Source of the DNA: Alteromonas salexigens
GTDB taxonomy: Bacteria; Pseudomonadota; Gammaproteobacteria; Enterobacterales; Alteromonadaceae
Assembly: GCF_025628895.1 (NCBI RefSeq)
Contig: NZ_JAOTJC010000012.1
Coordinates: 248,001 to 312,000, forward strand
Direction of reading: 5' to 3'
Length of the DNA stretch: 64,000 nucleotides
Below, piece after piece: positions 9,617 to 19,885 of this stretch (position 1 is its first letter; each line of letters opens with the position of its first letter). Position numbers and translations under genes: made by a program. The notes under the pieces were generated by a model. It was not told where the DNA came from. It saw only the letters and a list, made by a program, of their open reading frames with translations, and did no database searches.

Positions 9617-11194
9617 ATGACCACAAACATACATGATCAACGCATTCTTATACTGGATTTCGGTTCTCAGTACACACAGCTTATCGCCCGCCGGGTGCGG
9701 GAAATTGGCGTGTACTGTGAACTGTGGGCATGGGATGTCACCGAAGCACAAATCCGTGAATTTAACCCCCAGGGCATTATCTTGTCAGGCGGGCCTGAGT
9801 CAGTGCCAGAGCCGGGCTCACCCCGCGCCCCGGACTATGTGTTTGAAGCGGGTGTGCCTGTGTTGGGCGTTTGCTATGGCATGCAGACCATGGCCGCACA
9901 GCTGGGTGGTGGTGTATTGGGGGCGGATAAGCGTGAATTCGGCTATGCCCAGGTAGAGGTTATCAAGCCGAGCCCGCTGCTGACACACATTGAAGACACC
10001 ATTGGCGGCAATGGTAATGCCCTGCTGGATGTCTGGATGAGTCATGGTGATAAAGTCTCCGCGGTGCCTGAGGGCTTTGAAACCATTGCGCAGACGGCGA
10101 CCTGCCCCCATGCGGCTATCTATCAAGAAGAAAAGCAGTTTTACGGGGTGCAATTCCACCCTGAAGTAACCCACACCAAACAGGGCTTGCGGGTGCTTTC
10201 TCACTTTGTGATGGATATCTGCGGGTGTGAAAAGCTGTGGACGCCAGGTGCCATCATCGACGATGCGGTGGCCCGGATTAAAGAGCAGGTGGGTGATGAC
10301 AAAGTGGTGCTGGGGTTATCCGGCGGGGTCGACTCTTCGGTAACCGCCATGTTGTTACATCAGGCCATCGGTACCAACCTGACCTGTGTGTTCGTGGACA
10401 ACGGATTACTGCGCCTGAATGAAGGCGAGCAGGTTATGGAAATGTTTGGTGACCACTTCGGTCTTAATATCATTAAAATTGATGCTGAGGATCGCTTCCT
10501 GGACAAATTGGCGGGGGTAGAAGATCCGGAAGCCAAACGTAAAGTGATTGGCAACGAATTTGTGCACGTTTTCGATGAAGAAGCAGGCAAACTGGTAAAT
10601 GCTAAATGGCTTGCTCAGGGCACCATTTATCCGGATGTGATTGAGTCAGCAGGTTCAGCGACGGGTAAGGCCCATGTCATCAAGTCTCACCATAACGTGG
10701 GGGGCCTGCCAGAAGAAATGAACCTGGGGCTGGTTGAGCCGCTTCGGGAACTGTTCAAAGACGAAGTACGGAAAATCGGCCTGGAACTGGGGCTGCCCTA
10801 CGACATGCTTTATCGCCATCCGTTCCCGGGACCAGGACTGGGCGTGCGCGTGCTGGGAGAAATTAAGAAAGAGTACTGCGATCTGCTGCGTCGTGCGGAT
10901 GCCATCTTTATTGAAGAACTGCACAAAGCCGAGCTGTATCACAAGGTCAGTCAGGCATTTACCGTGTTCTTGCCAGTGCGTTCGGTTGGGGTTATGGGCG
11001 ATGCCCGTAAATATGACTGGGTTGTGTCACTGCGCGCAGTAGAAACTATCGATTTCATGACCGCCCACTGGGCCCACCTGCCGTATGATTTCCTTGGACG
11101 GGTGTCGAACCGGATCATTAATGAAATTAACGGCATATCACGGGTGGTGTATGACATCTCCGGCAAGCCGCCTGCGACCATTGAATGGGAGTAG
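9617..11194 (+). CDS. guaA: GMP synthase (glutamine-hydrolysing)
   Basis: 525 residues, converting XMP to GMP using ATP and glutamine. The N-terminal class I glutamine amidotransferase domain has the nucleophile motif GVCYGMQ (about residues 84-90) and the FHPEV histidine/glutamate pair (about 181-185). The ATP-pyrophosphatase domain has the PP-loop [10 protein letters not shown] (about 234-243), and the C-terminal dimerisation domain ends in KPPATIEWE. Length matches E. coli GuaA. Probably co-transcribed with guaB and closed by a strong terminator. Confidence 0.98.
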   Translation: MTTNIHDQRILILDFGSQYTQLIARRVREIGVYCELWAWDVTEAQIREFNPQGIILSGGPESVPEPGSPRAPDYVFEAGVPVLGVCYGMQTMAAQLGGGVLGADKREFGYAQVEVIKPSPLLTHIEDTIGGNGNALLDVWMSHGDKVSAVPEGFETIAQTATCPHAAIYQEEKQFYGVQFHPEVTHTKQGLRVLSHFVMDICGCEKLWTPGAIIDDAVARIKEQVGDDKVVLGLSGGVDSSVTAMLLHQAIGTNLTCVFVDNGLLRLNEGEQVMEMFGDHFGLNIIKIDAEDRFLDKLAGVEDPEAKRKVIGNEFVHVFDEEAGKLVNAKWLAQGTIYPDVIESAGSATGKAHVIKSHHNVGGLPEEMNLGLVEPLRELFKDEVRKIGLELGLPYDMLYRHPFPGPGLGVRVLGEIKKEYCDLLRRADAIFIEELHKAELYHKVSQAFTVFLPVRSVGVMGDARKYDWVVSLRAVETIDFMTAHWAHLPYDFLGRVSNRIINEINGISRVVYDISGKPPATIEWE

Positions 11195-11248
11195 GGGAGA
11201 ACGGATAGCAGTTAAGTAATTTGCTGCCTTTGACATTAAAGTTAGAAG

Positions 11249-11275
11249 AAGCCTTGTTAATCAAGGCTTTTTTTG
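11249..11275 (+). terminator. Rho-independent terminator of guaBA
   Basis: Perfect 8-bp stem AAGCCTTG/CAAGGCTT with a TTAAT loop and a downstream run of Ts. Confidence 0.85.
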
Positions 11276-11293
11276 TCCTCTAAGGGCTCGTCG

Positions 11294-11376
11294 CCAGGTA
11301 AAAAAGAAACTACCTGGGTCATGATGAAAGCAGCCAAGCTTAACGGTAAGGTAAAACTACCCTGCCGCCAGGGTAG
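11294..11376 (+). other. Two adjacent hairpins in the leader of the oxidoreductase gene
   Basis: Hairpin 1 is CCAGGTA (11294-11300), a 10-nt A-rich loop, and TACCTGG (11311-11317). Hairpin 2 is CTACCCTG (11357-11364), loop CCGC, CAGGGTAG (11369-11376). Both lie upstream of the gene starting at 11478 and after the guaA terminator. Neither has a U-run. An open frame crosses the area (ATG about 11321, ending 11455), but its coding value is doubtful. It could be a structured leader; function unknown. Confidence 0.35.
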
Positions 11377-11477
11377 CGAGCAAATAAACTTAACGTGTGC
11401 CGGTAAACTGACTGACCTTGTCAGCAGTATTGAAGCCCACTACAGTGATTGTTAATTCAGAAAACAAAGGAGTGACC

Positions 11478-12497
11478 ATGCTGGCGATAGGTTACAAACA
11501 AGCGTCCCCTGAGCTATCCCCTCACGCATTTCAGGCGGTAAATATGGCAAAACCTGCCCCGGCGGGTCACGACCTGCTGGTAAAGGTTGATGCGGTTTCC
11601 GTTAACCCGGTAGATACTAAAATTCGTAAAACCGCCGAGCCGGATGCCCAGGGCTTTAAAGTATTGGGCTGGGACGCGGTAGGTGTAGTGCAGGCGACTG
11701 GCAGTGAGGTTTCACATTTTAAGGAAGGTGACCGGGTATTTTACGCGGGCGATATTAGCCGGTCCGGCAGTAACGCCGAATACCAGCTGGTAGACGAGCG
11801 TATTGTAGGGCCGGCACCCACCTCGTTATCAGATGCAGAATCGGCGGCGTTGCCCCTTACCGGTCTTACGGCCTGGGAGTTACTGTTCGACCGCTTCGGC
11901 GTGGTCCCTGATACCAACGGCAAACCAGGCACGTTGCTGGTAATAGCCGGCGCCGGTGGTGTGGGCTCGATGCTGATTCAGCTGGCCCGGCAACTCACAT
12001 CCCTTACTGTGGTTGCTACAGCGTCGCGACAGGTAACCCGGGAGTGGGCCACTGAAATGGGTGCTCATCACGTGCTGGATCACAGCCAGCCGCTGGGGCC
12101 TCAGTATGAGGAAGCAGGGCTGGCACCGGCAGATTATGTGGCCAGCTTAAGTCATACACAGCAACATTTTGAGTCAGCAGTGAATATTCTGCGTCCACAA
12201 GGAAAATTCGGCCTGATTGATGATCCGGGCGCGCTGGATATCAGTCTGCTGAAGCGCAAAAGTATTTCGCTGCACTGGGAATTCATGTACACCCGCTCAC
12301 TGTTTAATACCGATGACATTACTGCCCAGCGCGATATTCTGACCAGTATCAGTAAGCTCTGCGATGCAGGCACGTTGAAGACTACACTGCGTCAACACCT
12401 GGGGAAACTCAACCCGCAGAACCTTTATGAAGCCCATAAATTGCTGGAGTCTAATCGCACCGTGGGCAAAATCGTGCTGGAAGGTATAGAAGGCTAA
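11478..12497 (+). CDS. Zinc-type alcohol dehydrogenase-like (MDR family) oxidoreductase
   Basis: 339 residues of the medium-chain dehydrogenase/reductase superfamily, quinone-reductase-like branch. The start ATG at 11478 has an ideal AGGAG site; a 20-residue upstream extension is rejected. Visible are the GroES-like N-terminal domain (VSVNPVDTKIR, about 36-46), the GWDAVGVV strand, the family segment FYAGDISRSGSNAEYQ, and the Rossmann glycine motif IAGAGGVGSMLIQLARQL (about 155-172) for NAD(P)H. The zinc-binding cysteines of classical alcohol dehydrogenases are absent, so it is probably an NADPH-dependent quinone or enone reductase despite the usual family name. The substrate is unknown. It stands as a single-gene unit followed by a hairpin. 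Confidence 0.88.
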   Translation: MLAIGYKQASPELSPHAFQAVNMAKPAPAGHDLLVKVDAVSVNPVDTKIRKTAEPDAQGFKVLGWDAVGVVQATGSEVSHFKEGDRVFYAGDISRSGSNAEYQLVDERIVGPAPTSLSDAESAALPLTGLTAWELLFDRFGVVPDTNGKPGTLLVIAGAGGVGSMLIQLARQLTSLTVVATASRQVTREWATEMGAHHVLDHSQPLGPQYEEAGLAPADYVASLSHTQQHFESAVNILRPQGKFGLIDDPGALDISLLKRKSISLHWEFMYTRSLFNTDDITAQRDILTSISKLCDAGTLKTTLRQHLGKLNPQNLYEAHKLLESNRTVGKIVLEGIEG

Positions 12498-12522
12498 CCG
12501 AAGTCTTCCTGCGTTTTCTGGT

Positions 12523-12553
12523 GCCTAAGCGCAAGCAAGAGAGGCGCTTAGGC
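12523..12553 (+). terminator. Probable terminator after the oxidoreductase
   Basis: Perfect 9-bp inverted repeat GCCTAAGCG/CGCTTAGGC with a 13-nt loop, followed by TTACTT rather than a full U-run. Confidence 0.55.
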
Positions 12554-12680
12554 TTACTTAACTGAGGGTATGTGTCAACATACCCGCTTATACCGGATTA
12601 TACCGGTGCTGTCACGCACCTGTCACAAACCTGCTCTTTAATAGCTGACTTCTTCGTGCGTTATCGTAAAGGTTGGAATT

Positions 12681-14300
12681 GTGAACTACACCAGTATCAG
12701 CAAGCTGGTTATGACCCCTGTGCTTGCCAGCTTATTTTTGCTTGTGCTGCTGAATGCCTCATCAATTGTGAAAGCATTCTCATTATTAAATCAGGTAGAC
12801 GAGCTTGAGCATACACTGGTGCAGGCCGAGCGGGATGTGAATGAGGTACTCAGTATCTTCAAAACCCAGGTACAGGAATGGAAAAATGTCCTGATACGAG
12901 GCCATGATAACGCCGACCGGGAAAAGTACTGGAAACGGTTTAAGCAACGCGAAGCGCAAATAACCCAGGCATTCACTGAACTCCTGGCAAATCCGGCAGT
13001 GAGTGAGCAGGCCAGAGCTGATATTAAGGCTTTCACTGAAGCCCATGCCCATATGGCAAAAAAATACCGTGAAGGTTTTCAGGCGTTTGTCGCATCTGGT
13101 TATGATCCTCAGGTGGGTGACAGCTATGTACGCGGTATTGACCGTGAACCAGCTAAATTGTTAACCATCATTGCTAACACCATAGCAGACAACTCTCAGG
13201 CGGCATTTATTACCCTGCGGGCCGACACCCGTACTACCTTGTGGTGGATTTTGGTGGCCTCTGTGGTGCTCTCTGTCTTATCGGTAATGTATGTGGTCTA
13301 CCGGTTGCGTACTCAGGTTATTGGGCCAACCCGGGAAGTGGCCAGAGGCATTGCGGGACTGGCAAAGAGTCAGTATGACGTGACCATCCACCACCAGAGT
13401 CAGCATGAGCTGGGGGTGCTGGCTGACTCAGCCCGGGCGCTGCAGGCTAAACTACATCAGTCGGTTACACAACTACAGCAAGCCGAAACAGAAATGAGCC
13501 GGGCAGTATCAACACTGGGTGAAGTCAGTACCGCTATTCAGGAGGGAGCGGATGATCAGCATGCAACCTCACAATCGCTGGATGCCAGTACAGACTCACT
13601 GCGTGCTATTGTGCAGAATCTGGTCGCCATTACCAATCAGGTTGCCGTCGCCACCCAGCGCTCCGAAAGGAACGTGGACAGCTGCTATCGTACATTTGAA
13701 AAAGCAAATGATGGCTTTCGGCAGTTGGCCGCCACAGTTTCCGGCTCCAGTGACACGGTGAATGCATTACAAACCCGCAGTGCCAACATCCTTAAAGTGG
13801 TAAACGTCATTAATGAAATTGCCGACCAAACCAATTTACTGGCTCTGAACGCAGCCATTGAGGCGGCGCGCGCCGGTGAACATGGGCGCGGATTTGCCGT
13901 TGTGGCGGATGAGGTCAGGGCACTGGCTGCCAAAACCCAGCAATCCACAAAAGAGATCAATGATATTCTGACCAGCTTCCAGGCAGACGCGAAGGGGGCA
14001 GTGCAGGCCATGGATGAGGGCAAGCAGCTTTCCGAAGCAAATGCTGCCGAAGCAGAAGCGGCGCTTGCCACGCTGGATATTGTGGTTCATGACATCCGGG
14101 AAACAGCCAGTGTGGTGGAAGCACTTAATGCCGCGGCCGATGAACAGGGTGTGGTGCTGGGCAATGTCGAAGCTATTATTGCCCGGGTGGTTGCGTCATC
14201 CGGACGTTACCGCGCGCTGTCGCAGCGCAGTGATATTTCCACCTCTTTAAACAGCATGTCGGAAAATGTGCAAAAAGTCGTGGATGGCTTGACCCGATAA
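12681..14300 (+). CDS. Methyl-accepting chemotaxis protein
   Basis: 539 residues with GTG start after an AAAGG site. Membrane segment 1 is at about 10-32, a helical periplasmic sensor of about 150 residues follows (with [11 protein letters not shown] at 64-74), and membrane segment 2 is at about 187-207. A HAMP domain comes next, then the cytoplasmic signalling domain with the highly conserved hairpin tip ([20 protein letters not shown] and [15 protein letters not shown]). It relays ligand binding to CheW/CheA to control flagellar or pilus motility. No C-terminal CheR pentapeptide is visible. The ligand is unknown. No che genes lie nearby, so it is an orphan receptor. Confidence 0.95.
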   Translation: MNYTSISKLVMTPVLASLFLLVLLNASSIVKAFSLLNQVDELEHTLVQAERDVNEVLSIFKTQVQEWKNVLIRGHDNADREKYWKRFKQREAQITQAFTELLANPAVSEQARADIKAFTEAHAHMAKKYREGFQAFVASGYDPQVGDSYVRGIDREPAKLLTIIANTIADNSQAAFITLRADTRTTLWWILVASVVLSVLSVMYVVYRLRTQVIGPTREVARGIAGLAKSQYDVTIHHQSQHELGVLADSARALQAKLHQSVTQLQQAETEMSRAVSTLGEVSTAIQEGADDQHATSQSLDASTDSLRAIVQNLVAITNQVAVATQRSERNVDSCYRTFEKANDGFRQLAATVSGSSDTVNALQTRSANILKVVNVINEIADQTNLLALNAAIEAARAGEHGRGFAVVADEVRALAAKTQQSTKEINDILTSFQADAKGAVQAMDEGKQLSEANAAEAEAALATLDIVVHDIRETASVVEALNAAADEQGVVLGNVEAIIARVVASSGRYRALSQRSDISTSLNSMSENVQKVVDGLTR

Positions 14301-14322
14301 GCGGCTATTGCCAGTATGCGTA

Positions 14323-14346
14323 ACGGCGGTGAGGACTCGCCGCCGT
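14323..14346 (+). terminator. Weak hairpin after the chemoreceptor gene
   Basis: ACGGCGG (14323-14329) and CCGCCGT (14340-14346) with a 10-nt loop, lying between the chemoreceptor and the deacetylase-like gene. There is no U-run, so termination is only possible. Confidence 0.35.
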
Positions 14347-14366
14347 ACTTATTGCAACGAGGTAGC

Positions 14367-15263
14367 ATGATCCCGCTGGTTTTCCATCCTATTTACAGTC
14401 AACTGAGTTTGCCCCGACGACACCGGTTTCCGATTGAAAAATATCAGGGGATCCGCGATGCGCTTGCCAGCCACAATGTGCCCGACGCGTGGTTTCATAC
14501 GCCGTTGCCGGTCACTGAGAACGCGCTAAAGCAGTACTTTCACACCAACTATGTCAATGGCCTGCTGAACGGTACACTGGACACAAAAGCCATGAGGCGG
14601 ATAGGTTTCCCCTGGTCGGAGCAACTTATCGCGCGCAGCATGACGGCAGTGGGGGGAACCTGTCTCACCGCCGAACTCGCCCTTAAGCACGGTGTGGCGC
14701 TTAACCTCACTGGAGGCTATCACCACGCGTTCGATACCTTCGGGTCAGGCTTTTGCCTGTTTAATGATTTATATCTGGCGGCCAGAACGATGTTGCAACA
14801 TGCTGATATTGACCGGGTGCTGATCATCGATTGTGACGTTCATCAAGGCGATGGTACGGCCTGGCTGGCCCGCAATGATGCGGATATCGTCACCCTGTCG
14901 CTGCACGGCGAAAAGAATTTTCCTCATCGTAAACAGGTGTCTGATATGGACGTGCCTTTACCCAAGGGCAGTGGAGACAGCGAATATCTGGATACGCTCG
15001 ACAGTGCCCTGACCCTGGCGTTCCGGTATCAGCCTGATGCCATCATTTATGATGCGGGGGTAGACATTCACACCCACGACGATTTAGGCCATCTGGACAT
15101 TACCACGCAGGGGGTACTGGCCCGGGATAAGATGGTGTTTGCTGCCTGCCAGGCGCAGCAATTACCCATAGCCGCAGTGATAGGGGGCGGATATCAGCGT
15201 GACATTTCTGCGCTGGTGGATGTTCACTTGCAGCTATACCGCGCTGCCGGTGTAATAACGTAA
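14367..15263 (+). CDS. Histone deacetylase family (arginase/deacetylase fold) hydrolase
   Basis: 298 residues. The ATG at 14367 follows ACGAGGTAGC and gives the family N-terminus (MIPLVFHPIYS). Deacetylase hallmarks are the His pair GGYHH (119-120), the zinc-binding DCDVHQGDGTA segment (Asp157, His159) and Asp233 in DAGVDIHTHDDLG, plus a C-terminal GGGYQRD with the transition-state Tyr. Bacterial members deacylate small amides such as acetylpolyamines or acetoin-related substrates, or acetyl-lysine; the substrate cannot be read from sequence. It is convergent with pldA, with only 14 bp between stops. Confidence 0.92.
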   Translation: MIPLVFHPIYSQLSLPRRHRFPIEKYQGIRDALASHNVPDAWFHTPLPVTENALKQYFHTNYVNGLLNGTLDTKAMRRIGFPWSEQLIARSMTAVGGTCLTAELALKHGVALNLTGGYHHAFDTFGSGFCLFNDLYLAARTMLQHADIDRVLIIDCDVHQGDGTAWLARNDADIVTLSLHGEKNFPHRKQVSDMDVPLPKGSGDSEYLDTLDSALTLAFRYQPDAIIYDAGVDIHTHDDLGHLDITTQGVLARDKMVFAACQAQQLPIAAVIGGGYQRDISALVDVHLQLYRAAGVIT

Positions 15264-15277
15264 GTACCGCTGCGAAA

Positions 15278-16192
15278 CTACAGAAACATCAGCTGGAAAC
15301 CCAACCCGATGCGTTCCTGCGAGCGATTGTAATCTATCAGTGAGTCACCGTAGCCGTTGAAGTACTGTAGCAGGAGTTCGTAGCGGTCGGAGAGCGGGTA
15401 GGTGAGGTTCAGCTGAATGCTGCCGCGGTTGTGACCGAAGTTCAGGTTATTGCGCACCAGCGCCAGCAGTTTGAAGTTCCCCATCTTAGTACCATAACCG
15501 AGCTCTACGCGGCCATAATAGTCCAGAATATCCGGGTTATCGTCGCCGGTAGGATCTATAGGATCGGCTTTTTCATCTTCGGGCAATCGGTACCAGGTTT
15601 TCAGGTAGTAAAGCTCATCTTCATCGCTGAAGAGTACCGACGCAAACAACCTGTTCCAGCTTCTGGAGCGCAGGCCACTCTGGCCGTTGGACATATGATT
15701 AAAGCCTACCTGCAGGGCATTAAAGTCATAACCTAGCAGGGTAATATCAGCAGCCTGCTGCCAAAAAATTTCGGGTTCGTAATTAGTTTCCCGAAACGGT
15801 TTGGAAACCTCACTGTTGTACAACTGCCAGAAGGAAGTCAGCGTGAAGCCAAAATATAAACCATCGGCTTCTTCCCGCAGATACAGGGGCAGCTTGACGC
15901 TAAGTTGAAATTTCGCTTCCCGATTATCCACCGTGGCGGGGGTCAGTTCGCTGTTTCCCAGAGAGTTAGGATTGGTAACAAACGTAAACGGTAACACATA
16001 GTTTTGCCGGTGCTGAGTAATGGAAAATAAATTGGACAAGGCTTCCTGATCGGCTTCAAAACGGGAACTCAGTATACCCGGGGCTTTTTGCTGCTCTTCC
16101 TGCTGTGTGGAAGCCGGTTGGGGCTGTTCGGTTTGCGCCACTGCGGGTGGGCACAGCAAAATTACAGCTAACAAGGAGCGAAAAGGTATCAC
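15278..16192 (-). CDS. pldA: Outer-membrane phospholipase A (OMPLA)
   Basis: 304 residues. A signal peptide (MIPFRSLLAVILLCPPAVAQ) and a Gln/Pro-rich linker precede a beta-barrel that ends in Phe/Leu (GFQLMFL), as outer-membrane proteins do. The catalytic triad of OMPLA is visible with the known spacing: His166 and Ser168 in FNHMSNGQSG and Asn180 in SRSWNR (E. coli His142, Ser144, Asn156). It hydrolyses phospholipids that have reached the outer leaflet, preserving lipid asymmetry. It lies downstream of the metallo-hydrolase gene and is probably co-transcribed with it (24-bp gap). Confidence 0.95.
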   Translation of the reverse strand: MIPFRSLLAVILLCPPAVAQTEQPQPASTQQEEQQKAPGILSSRFEADQEALSNLFSITQHRQNYVLPFTFVTNPNSLGNSELTPATVDNREAKFQLSVKLPLYLREEADGLYFGFTLTSFWQLYNSEVSKPFRETNYEPEIFWQQAADITLLGYDFNALQVGFNHMSNGQSGLRSRSWNRLFASVLFSDEDELYYLKTWYRLPEDEKADPIDPTGDDNPDILDYYGRVELGYGTKMGNFKLLALVRNNLNFGHNRGSIQLNLTYPLSDRYELLLQYFNGYGDSLIDYNRSQERIGLGFQLMFL

Positions 16193-16216
16193 GGTACTGG
16201 CATCTCCGTAAGATAA

Positions 16217-17056
16217 TTAAAGTGTCAGTGACAGGCCTTCGGCCGCAGCGAACAAATCCAGTTTTGACTCGGCCACGTTCAGGTAGTGGCAGCAGTGCGC
16301 CACCATGGCATCTATGTCATCGTCCGTGCGTTCCGGATCGTGGCTGTACAACGCCATGCGTTTTGCGTTGCAGGCCATGCCCAGCTTCGCCGCTTCTTCG
16401 GCGATACTGTGGCCCCAGCCTGCCTTGGCTGGCATATCAGACACCATATACTGGGCATCGTGGATCACCAGATCGGCATCCTGTGCAAAGCTGACAAAGC
16501 TCAGAAAGTCCGTGTCTTTTTTGTACGGCGGATAAAGCTCATTGTCGGTTATATAGGCCAGCTTGCTGCCGCTGTCGGTGATCAGATAGGCGCTGCCCTT
16601 GCCGGGGTGATTCAGTCGCAGGCGGCGGATGGTGGCGCTACCAATGGTCCAGCTGTGCGTATCATCCGCTTGCACACATAAATTAATTGAGGACGTCAGC
16701 GCGGCGGCAGGAACCGGAAATACGGTACCCTGCATCTGACGCAGGATTTGATCGTGCTCGGCCGGGGCGGTCTGGCCCGGATAAATATTAATTTCCCGTT
16801 GTTTCTGGTAGATGGGCGCGAAAAACGGAAAACCCTGGATATGGTCCCAGTGATTATGGGTGAGCAGCAAATGAATAGGTGTGGTTTTTTTAACCAGCTG
16901 ATTGCCCAGTGCCCGGATACCGGTGCCGGCATCCAGAATAATATCGGTGCCATCACTCAGGGTAACGTGGACACACGCAGTGTTGCCGCCATAGCGGACA
17001 AAGTCGGCGCCGGGGCTCGGTATTGAGCCTCTGACACCATAAAAAGTTACCTGCAT
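16217..17056 (-). CDS. Metallo-beta-lactamase-fold hydrolase (cyclic-phosphodiesterase-like)
   Basis: 279 residues. The N-terminus MQVTFYGVRGSIPSPG followed by RYGGNTACVHV is typical of the MBL branch related to phosphoribosyl 1,2-cyclic phosphodiesterase and RNase Z-like enzymes. The metal-binding motif THNHWDH (about residues 66-72), Asp in ITDNE and VIHDAQY (about 194-200) and a late GHS histidine supply the remaining ligands. Probably a dinuclear metal phosphodiesterase; substrate unknown. It sits between proS and pldA on the same strand, 41 bp after proS. Confidence 0.88.
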   Translation of the reverse strand: MQVTFYGVRGSIPSPGADFVRYGGNTACVHVTLSDGTDIILDAGTGIRALGNQLVKKTTPIHLLLTHNHWDHIQGFPFFAPIYQKQREINIYPGQTAPAEHDQILRQMQGTVFPVPAAALTSSINLCVQADDTHSWTIGSATIRRLRLNHPGKGSAYLITDSGSKLAYITDNELYPPYKKDTDFLSFVSFAQDADLVIHDAQYMVSDMPAKAGWGHSIAEEAAKLGMACNAKRMALYSHDPERTDDDIDAMVAHCCHYLNVAESKLDLFAAAEGLSLTL

Positions 17057-17097
17057 GTCTCCTCCGTTACATCCTGTTGGCGGGCAGGAGCGGTTCG

Positions 17098-18798
17098 CTA
17101 TAGGGCGCGAACAAACTCACTTACTGCATCAACATCGAGTAATTGTTTTTCACCACTACGACGATTCTTATACTCAACCTGCTGGTTGTCCAGGTTTCTT
17201 TCGCCAATCACGATGCTGTGGGGCACGCCAATCAGCTCCATGTCATTGAACATGACCCCTGGACGCTCTTTACGATCGTCAAACAGCACTTCCACGCCAA
17301 GATCAGTGAGTTGCTGATAAATAGCTTCAGCAGTGTCTTTGATCCGCTGTGATTTATGCATATTCATTGGGATCAGAGCGACCTTGAAGGGGGCTATAGG
17401 ATCGGGCCAGATGATGCCAAATTTATCATGGTTCTGCTCGATTGCCGCCGCCACGATACGTGACACACCAATGCCATAACAGCCCATCGTCAGCGTCTGG
17501 TGTTTGCCTGTTTCACTGAGCACGCCGCAATTCATCGCCTGAGAATATTTGTCGCCAAGCTGGAAGATATGACCTACCTCAATACCACGCTTAATTTCCA
17601 GTGCGCCTTCACCATCCGGTGATGCATCGCCGGCTTCAACGTTGCGCAGGTCCGCAGTGGCAGGTTGCTCCTGCCAGTTTGCGTTTATCAGGTAGGTGTC
17701 GGCGGTGCCCGCGCCACAAATAAAGTCGGCCAGCGCTGCGGCACTGTAATCGGCTACTACAGGCAGTTTGCACTCTAGCGGGTTTGCGCTGAGTGGGTTG
17801 CAACCAAGTAACTGGGTGGCCTTTTCTTCACTGGCGATGGTCAGTGGCGCAGCCACACTTTCAAGCTTTTCTGCTTTAACACTGTTGAGAGTATGATCGG
17901 CCCGCAATACCAGGGCTACCCAGGTTTCAGCGTCATCGTCGCTATGGCCTTTGACAACCGTCACGGTGAGCGCCTGGTTGGCTTGTTTGCCCTGCGCTGA
18001 ATAGAACGCATCCAGGCTGGTGTTGCTGTCTTTGGTTGCAGTAGTGACAGGTGCGCCTGAAGAGACTTGCGCGTCGGCAACCGGCGCAGGCGCCATTTCG
18101 ACATTGGCGGCATAGCCCGAGCTATCAGAGAAAGCAATGGCGTCTTCGCCGGACGCGGCAAGTACGTGGAATTCGTGAGACACACTACCGCCGATGGCAC
18201 CCGAGTCGGCGATAACCGCCCGGTAGTCCAGGCCCATTCTTTCAAAAATGCGGCAATAGGTGTCATACATCACTTCATAGGTTTTCGCCAGACAGCTATC
18301 GTCAAGGTGAAAGCTGTAGGCATCTTTCATGGTGAATTCGCGGCCGCGCATGATGCCGAACCGGGGACGTACCTCGTCGCGGAATTTGGTTTGGATCTGG
18401 TACAGATTCAGGGGTAATTGCTTGTAACTGTTCACTTCAGTGCGAACCAGCGACGTGATCACCTCTTCATGGGTTGGACCAAGCACAAAGTCCCGCTGCT
18501 GACGGTCTTTTACGCGCAGCAATTCAGGACCATATTCGTCCCAGCGACCGGACTCCTGCCACAGGTCGGCAGGCTGTACCACCGGCATGAGTACCTCTAC
18601 GGCACCTGCACGATTCATTTCCTCACGCACGATGTCGGCTACTTTATTCAGCACCCGCAAGCCAGAAGGCAGCCAGGTGTACAGACCGGAGGCCAGTTTG
18701 CGGATCATGCCAGCACGAATCATTAATTGATGGCTGATCACTTCAGCTTCGGCAGGGGTCTCTTTTTGCGTCGACAGTAAATAGTTGCTCGTGCGCAT
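17098..18798 (-). CDS. proS: Prolyl-tRNA synthetase (bacterial type, with editing domain)
   Basis: 566 residues from the ATG at 18798 ([20 protein letters not shown]), the family N-terminus, with AAGGA upstream; an in-frame TTG ten codons earlier is rejected. It is a class II synthetase with motif 2 ([20 protein letters not shown]), a large INS editing domain at about 225-400 that hydrolyses Ala-tRNA-Pro, motif 3 ([12 protein letters not shown]) and a C-terminal anticodon-binding domain ([19 protein letters not shown]). Two identical tRNA-Pro(TGG) genes lie at 26.1 and 26.6 kb. The trmO gene is 101 bp upstream on the same strand. Confidence 0.97.
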   Translation of the reverse strand: MRTSNYLLSTQKETPAEAEVISHQLMIRAGMIRKLASGLYTWLPSGLRVLNKVADIVREEMNRAGAVEVLMPVVQPADLWQESGRWDEYGPELLRVKDRQQRDFVLGPTHEEVITSLVRTEVNSYKQLPLNLYQIQTKFRDEVRPRFGIMRGREFTMKDAYSFHLDDSCLAKTYEVMYDTYCRIFERMGLDYRAVIADSGAIGGSVSHEFHVLAASGEDAIAFSDSSGYAANVEMAPAPVADAQVSSGAPVTTATKDSNTSLDAFYSAQGKQANQALTVTVVKGHSDDDAETWVALVLRADHTLNSVKAEKLESVAAPLTIASEEKATQLLGCNPLSANPLECKLPVVADYSAAALADFICGAGTADTYLINANWQEQPATADLRNVEAGDASPDGEGALEIKRGIEVGHIFQLGDKYSQAMNCGVLSETGKHQTLTMGCYGIGVSRIVAAAIEQNHDKFGIIWPDPIAPFKVALIPMNMHKSQRIKDTAEAIYQQLTDLGVEVLFDDRKERPGVMFNDMELIGVPHSIVIGERNLDNQQVEYKNRRSGEKQLLDVDAVSEFVRAL

Positions 18799-18899
18799 TG
18801 CGAGTGGATTCCTTGTAACAATTTTCAAATTTTGCGTATTCTAGCCCTTACGCCCGGTCAAAAAAAGGAAAATGACTCGGGCGGGCGCAATCACTGTTG

Positions 18900-19619
18900 C
18901 TATTCACTCAGTGGGTCAATACTCAGCACTTCAACAGTGCCATCGGTAACCCGCCAGCTGATGTCATTGTGATAAAGCACTACCTTGTACACTTTGGGAT
19001 CGGTCGCGAGTTTCTGACGATAGGCCGGGCGGGGATCTTGTTGCAAAACACGGCACAGCAGCGCGCGAAAGTCAGGATGTTGCTGGCTCAACGTGTCGGC
19101 AGTCAGACTGGCCTCGTCATGAAAACGTACCGAGCGCTCAGGCAGCGGGGCATAGCTATCCAGCTTGTCTTCAGCGTCAGCCACCGCATCCGCATAAGCC
19201 AGATAGGGTTTAATATCTATGATGGGAGTGCCGTCCAGCAGATCCACACCCGAGACAAGCAGTTGTAACTGGTCATCCTGCTGATGCCACCCTTCATTTT
19301 TTACCACTGACATCCCGATGCCATTCGGCCGGTGAGTGCTGCGAGAGGCAAACACACCCATGGTGTCGTTGCCCCCCAGACGCGGGGCTTTCACGGCAGG
19401 CTTCCAGCCCCGGGACAGGGTTTCATGGAATATAAATAACAGCCACAGGTGAGAATAGTCCTCAATCCCCTTGAATACCCGGGGGTCGGCCACCGCCTCA
19501 GACAGGGTGATGCAGCCCCGGGCTCTGGTGAGTGCTGACTGCCGGGGAATGGCAAATTTTTGCTGAAAAGGCGTGGCAATGTGACCAATGGGGTTGAGCG
19601 AATACGAGTGGGCTGTCAT
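18900..19619 (-). CDS. trmO: tRNA (N6-threonylcarbamoyladenosine(37)-N6)-methyltransferase TrmO
   Basis: 239 residues from the ATG at 19619 (MTAHSYSLNPIGHIATPFQQKF), the family start; an upstream extension of 32 codons is rejected. TrmO (formerly YaeB/TsaA) methylates t6A37 to m6t6A in some ANN-decoding tRNAs using S-adenosylmethionine. Visible are the GHIATPF, ARGCITL and FKGIEDYSHLWLLFIFH blocks, the active-site region FASRSTHRPNGIGMSVV (about 97-113), and the C-terminal DPRPAYRQ...YKVVLYHNDISW, all family hallmarks. It is divergent from the gld-like exporter operon. Confidence 0.94.
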   Translation of the reverse strand: MTAHSYSLNPIGHIATPFQQKFAIPRQSALTRARGCITLSEAVADPRVFKGIEDYSHLWLLFIFHETLSRGWKPAVKAPRLGGNDTMGVFASRSTHRPNGIGMSVVKNEGWHQQDDQLQLLVSGVDLLDGTPIIDIKPYLAYADAVADAEDKLDSYAPLPERSVRFHDEASLTADTLSQQHPDFRALLCRVLQQDPRPAYRQKLATDPKVYKVVLYHNDISWRVTDGTVEVLSIDPLSE

Positions 19620-19885
19620 GGTAGCGAGGTTAACACTAAGGATATCTGACGGTAGTGTCCCATTTGTTTGGGTTGTATGGCAAATGCGTGATTGCTTCGC
19701 GGATATGGCTGCCAAATAGACCGACAGTTATTTCATTATTTTCTTTGTTTGAACCACTGAATCAGGTGATTGAATTTTCCGCCTGTGACACTATATTACT
19801 TGCGCCGGTGATGCCTGCCGGCCGACGATTCTGGTGATGTACAGGAACAATCAGAACAAACCACAGTGATCGTATTAGGAAGCTT

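Noticed and set aside
11321-11455. 44-codon open frame after guaA (with a TTG-extended form from 11273)
   Set aside because: There is no ribosome-binding site, the extended start lies in the guaA terminator, and two hairpins cross the frame. No family recognised; not supported as a gene.
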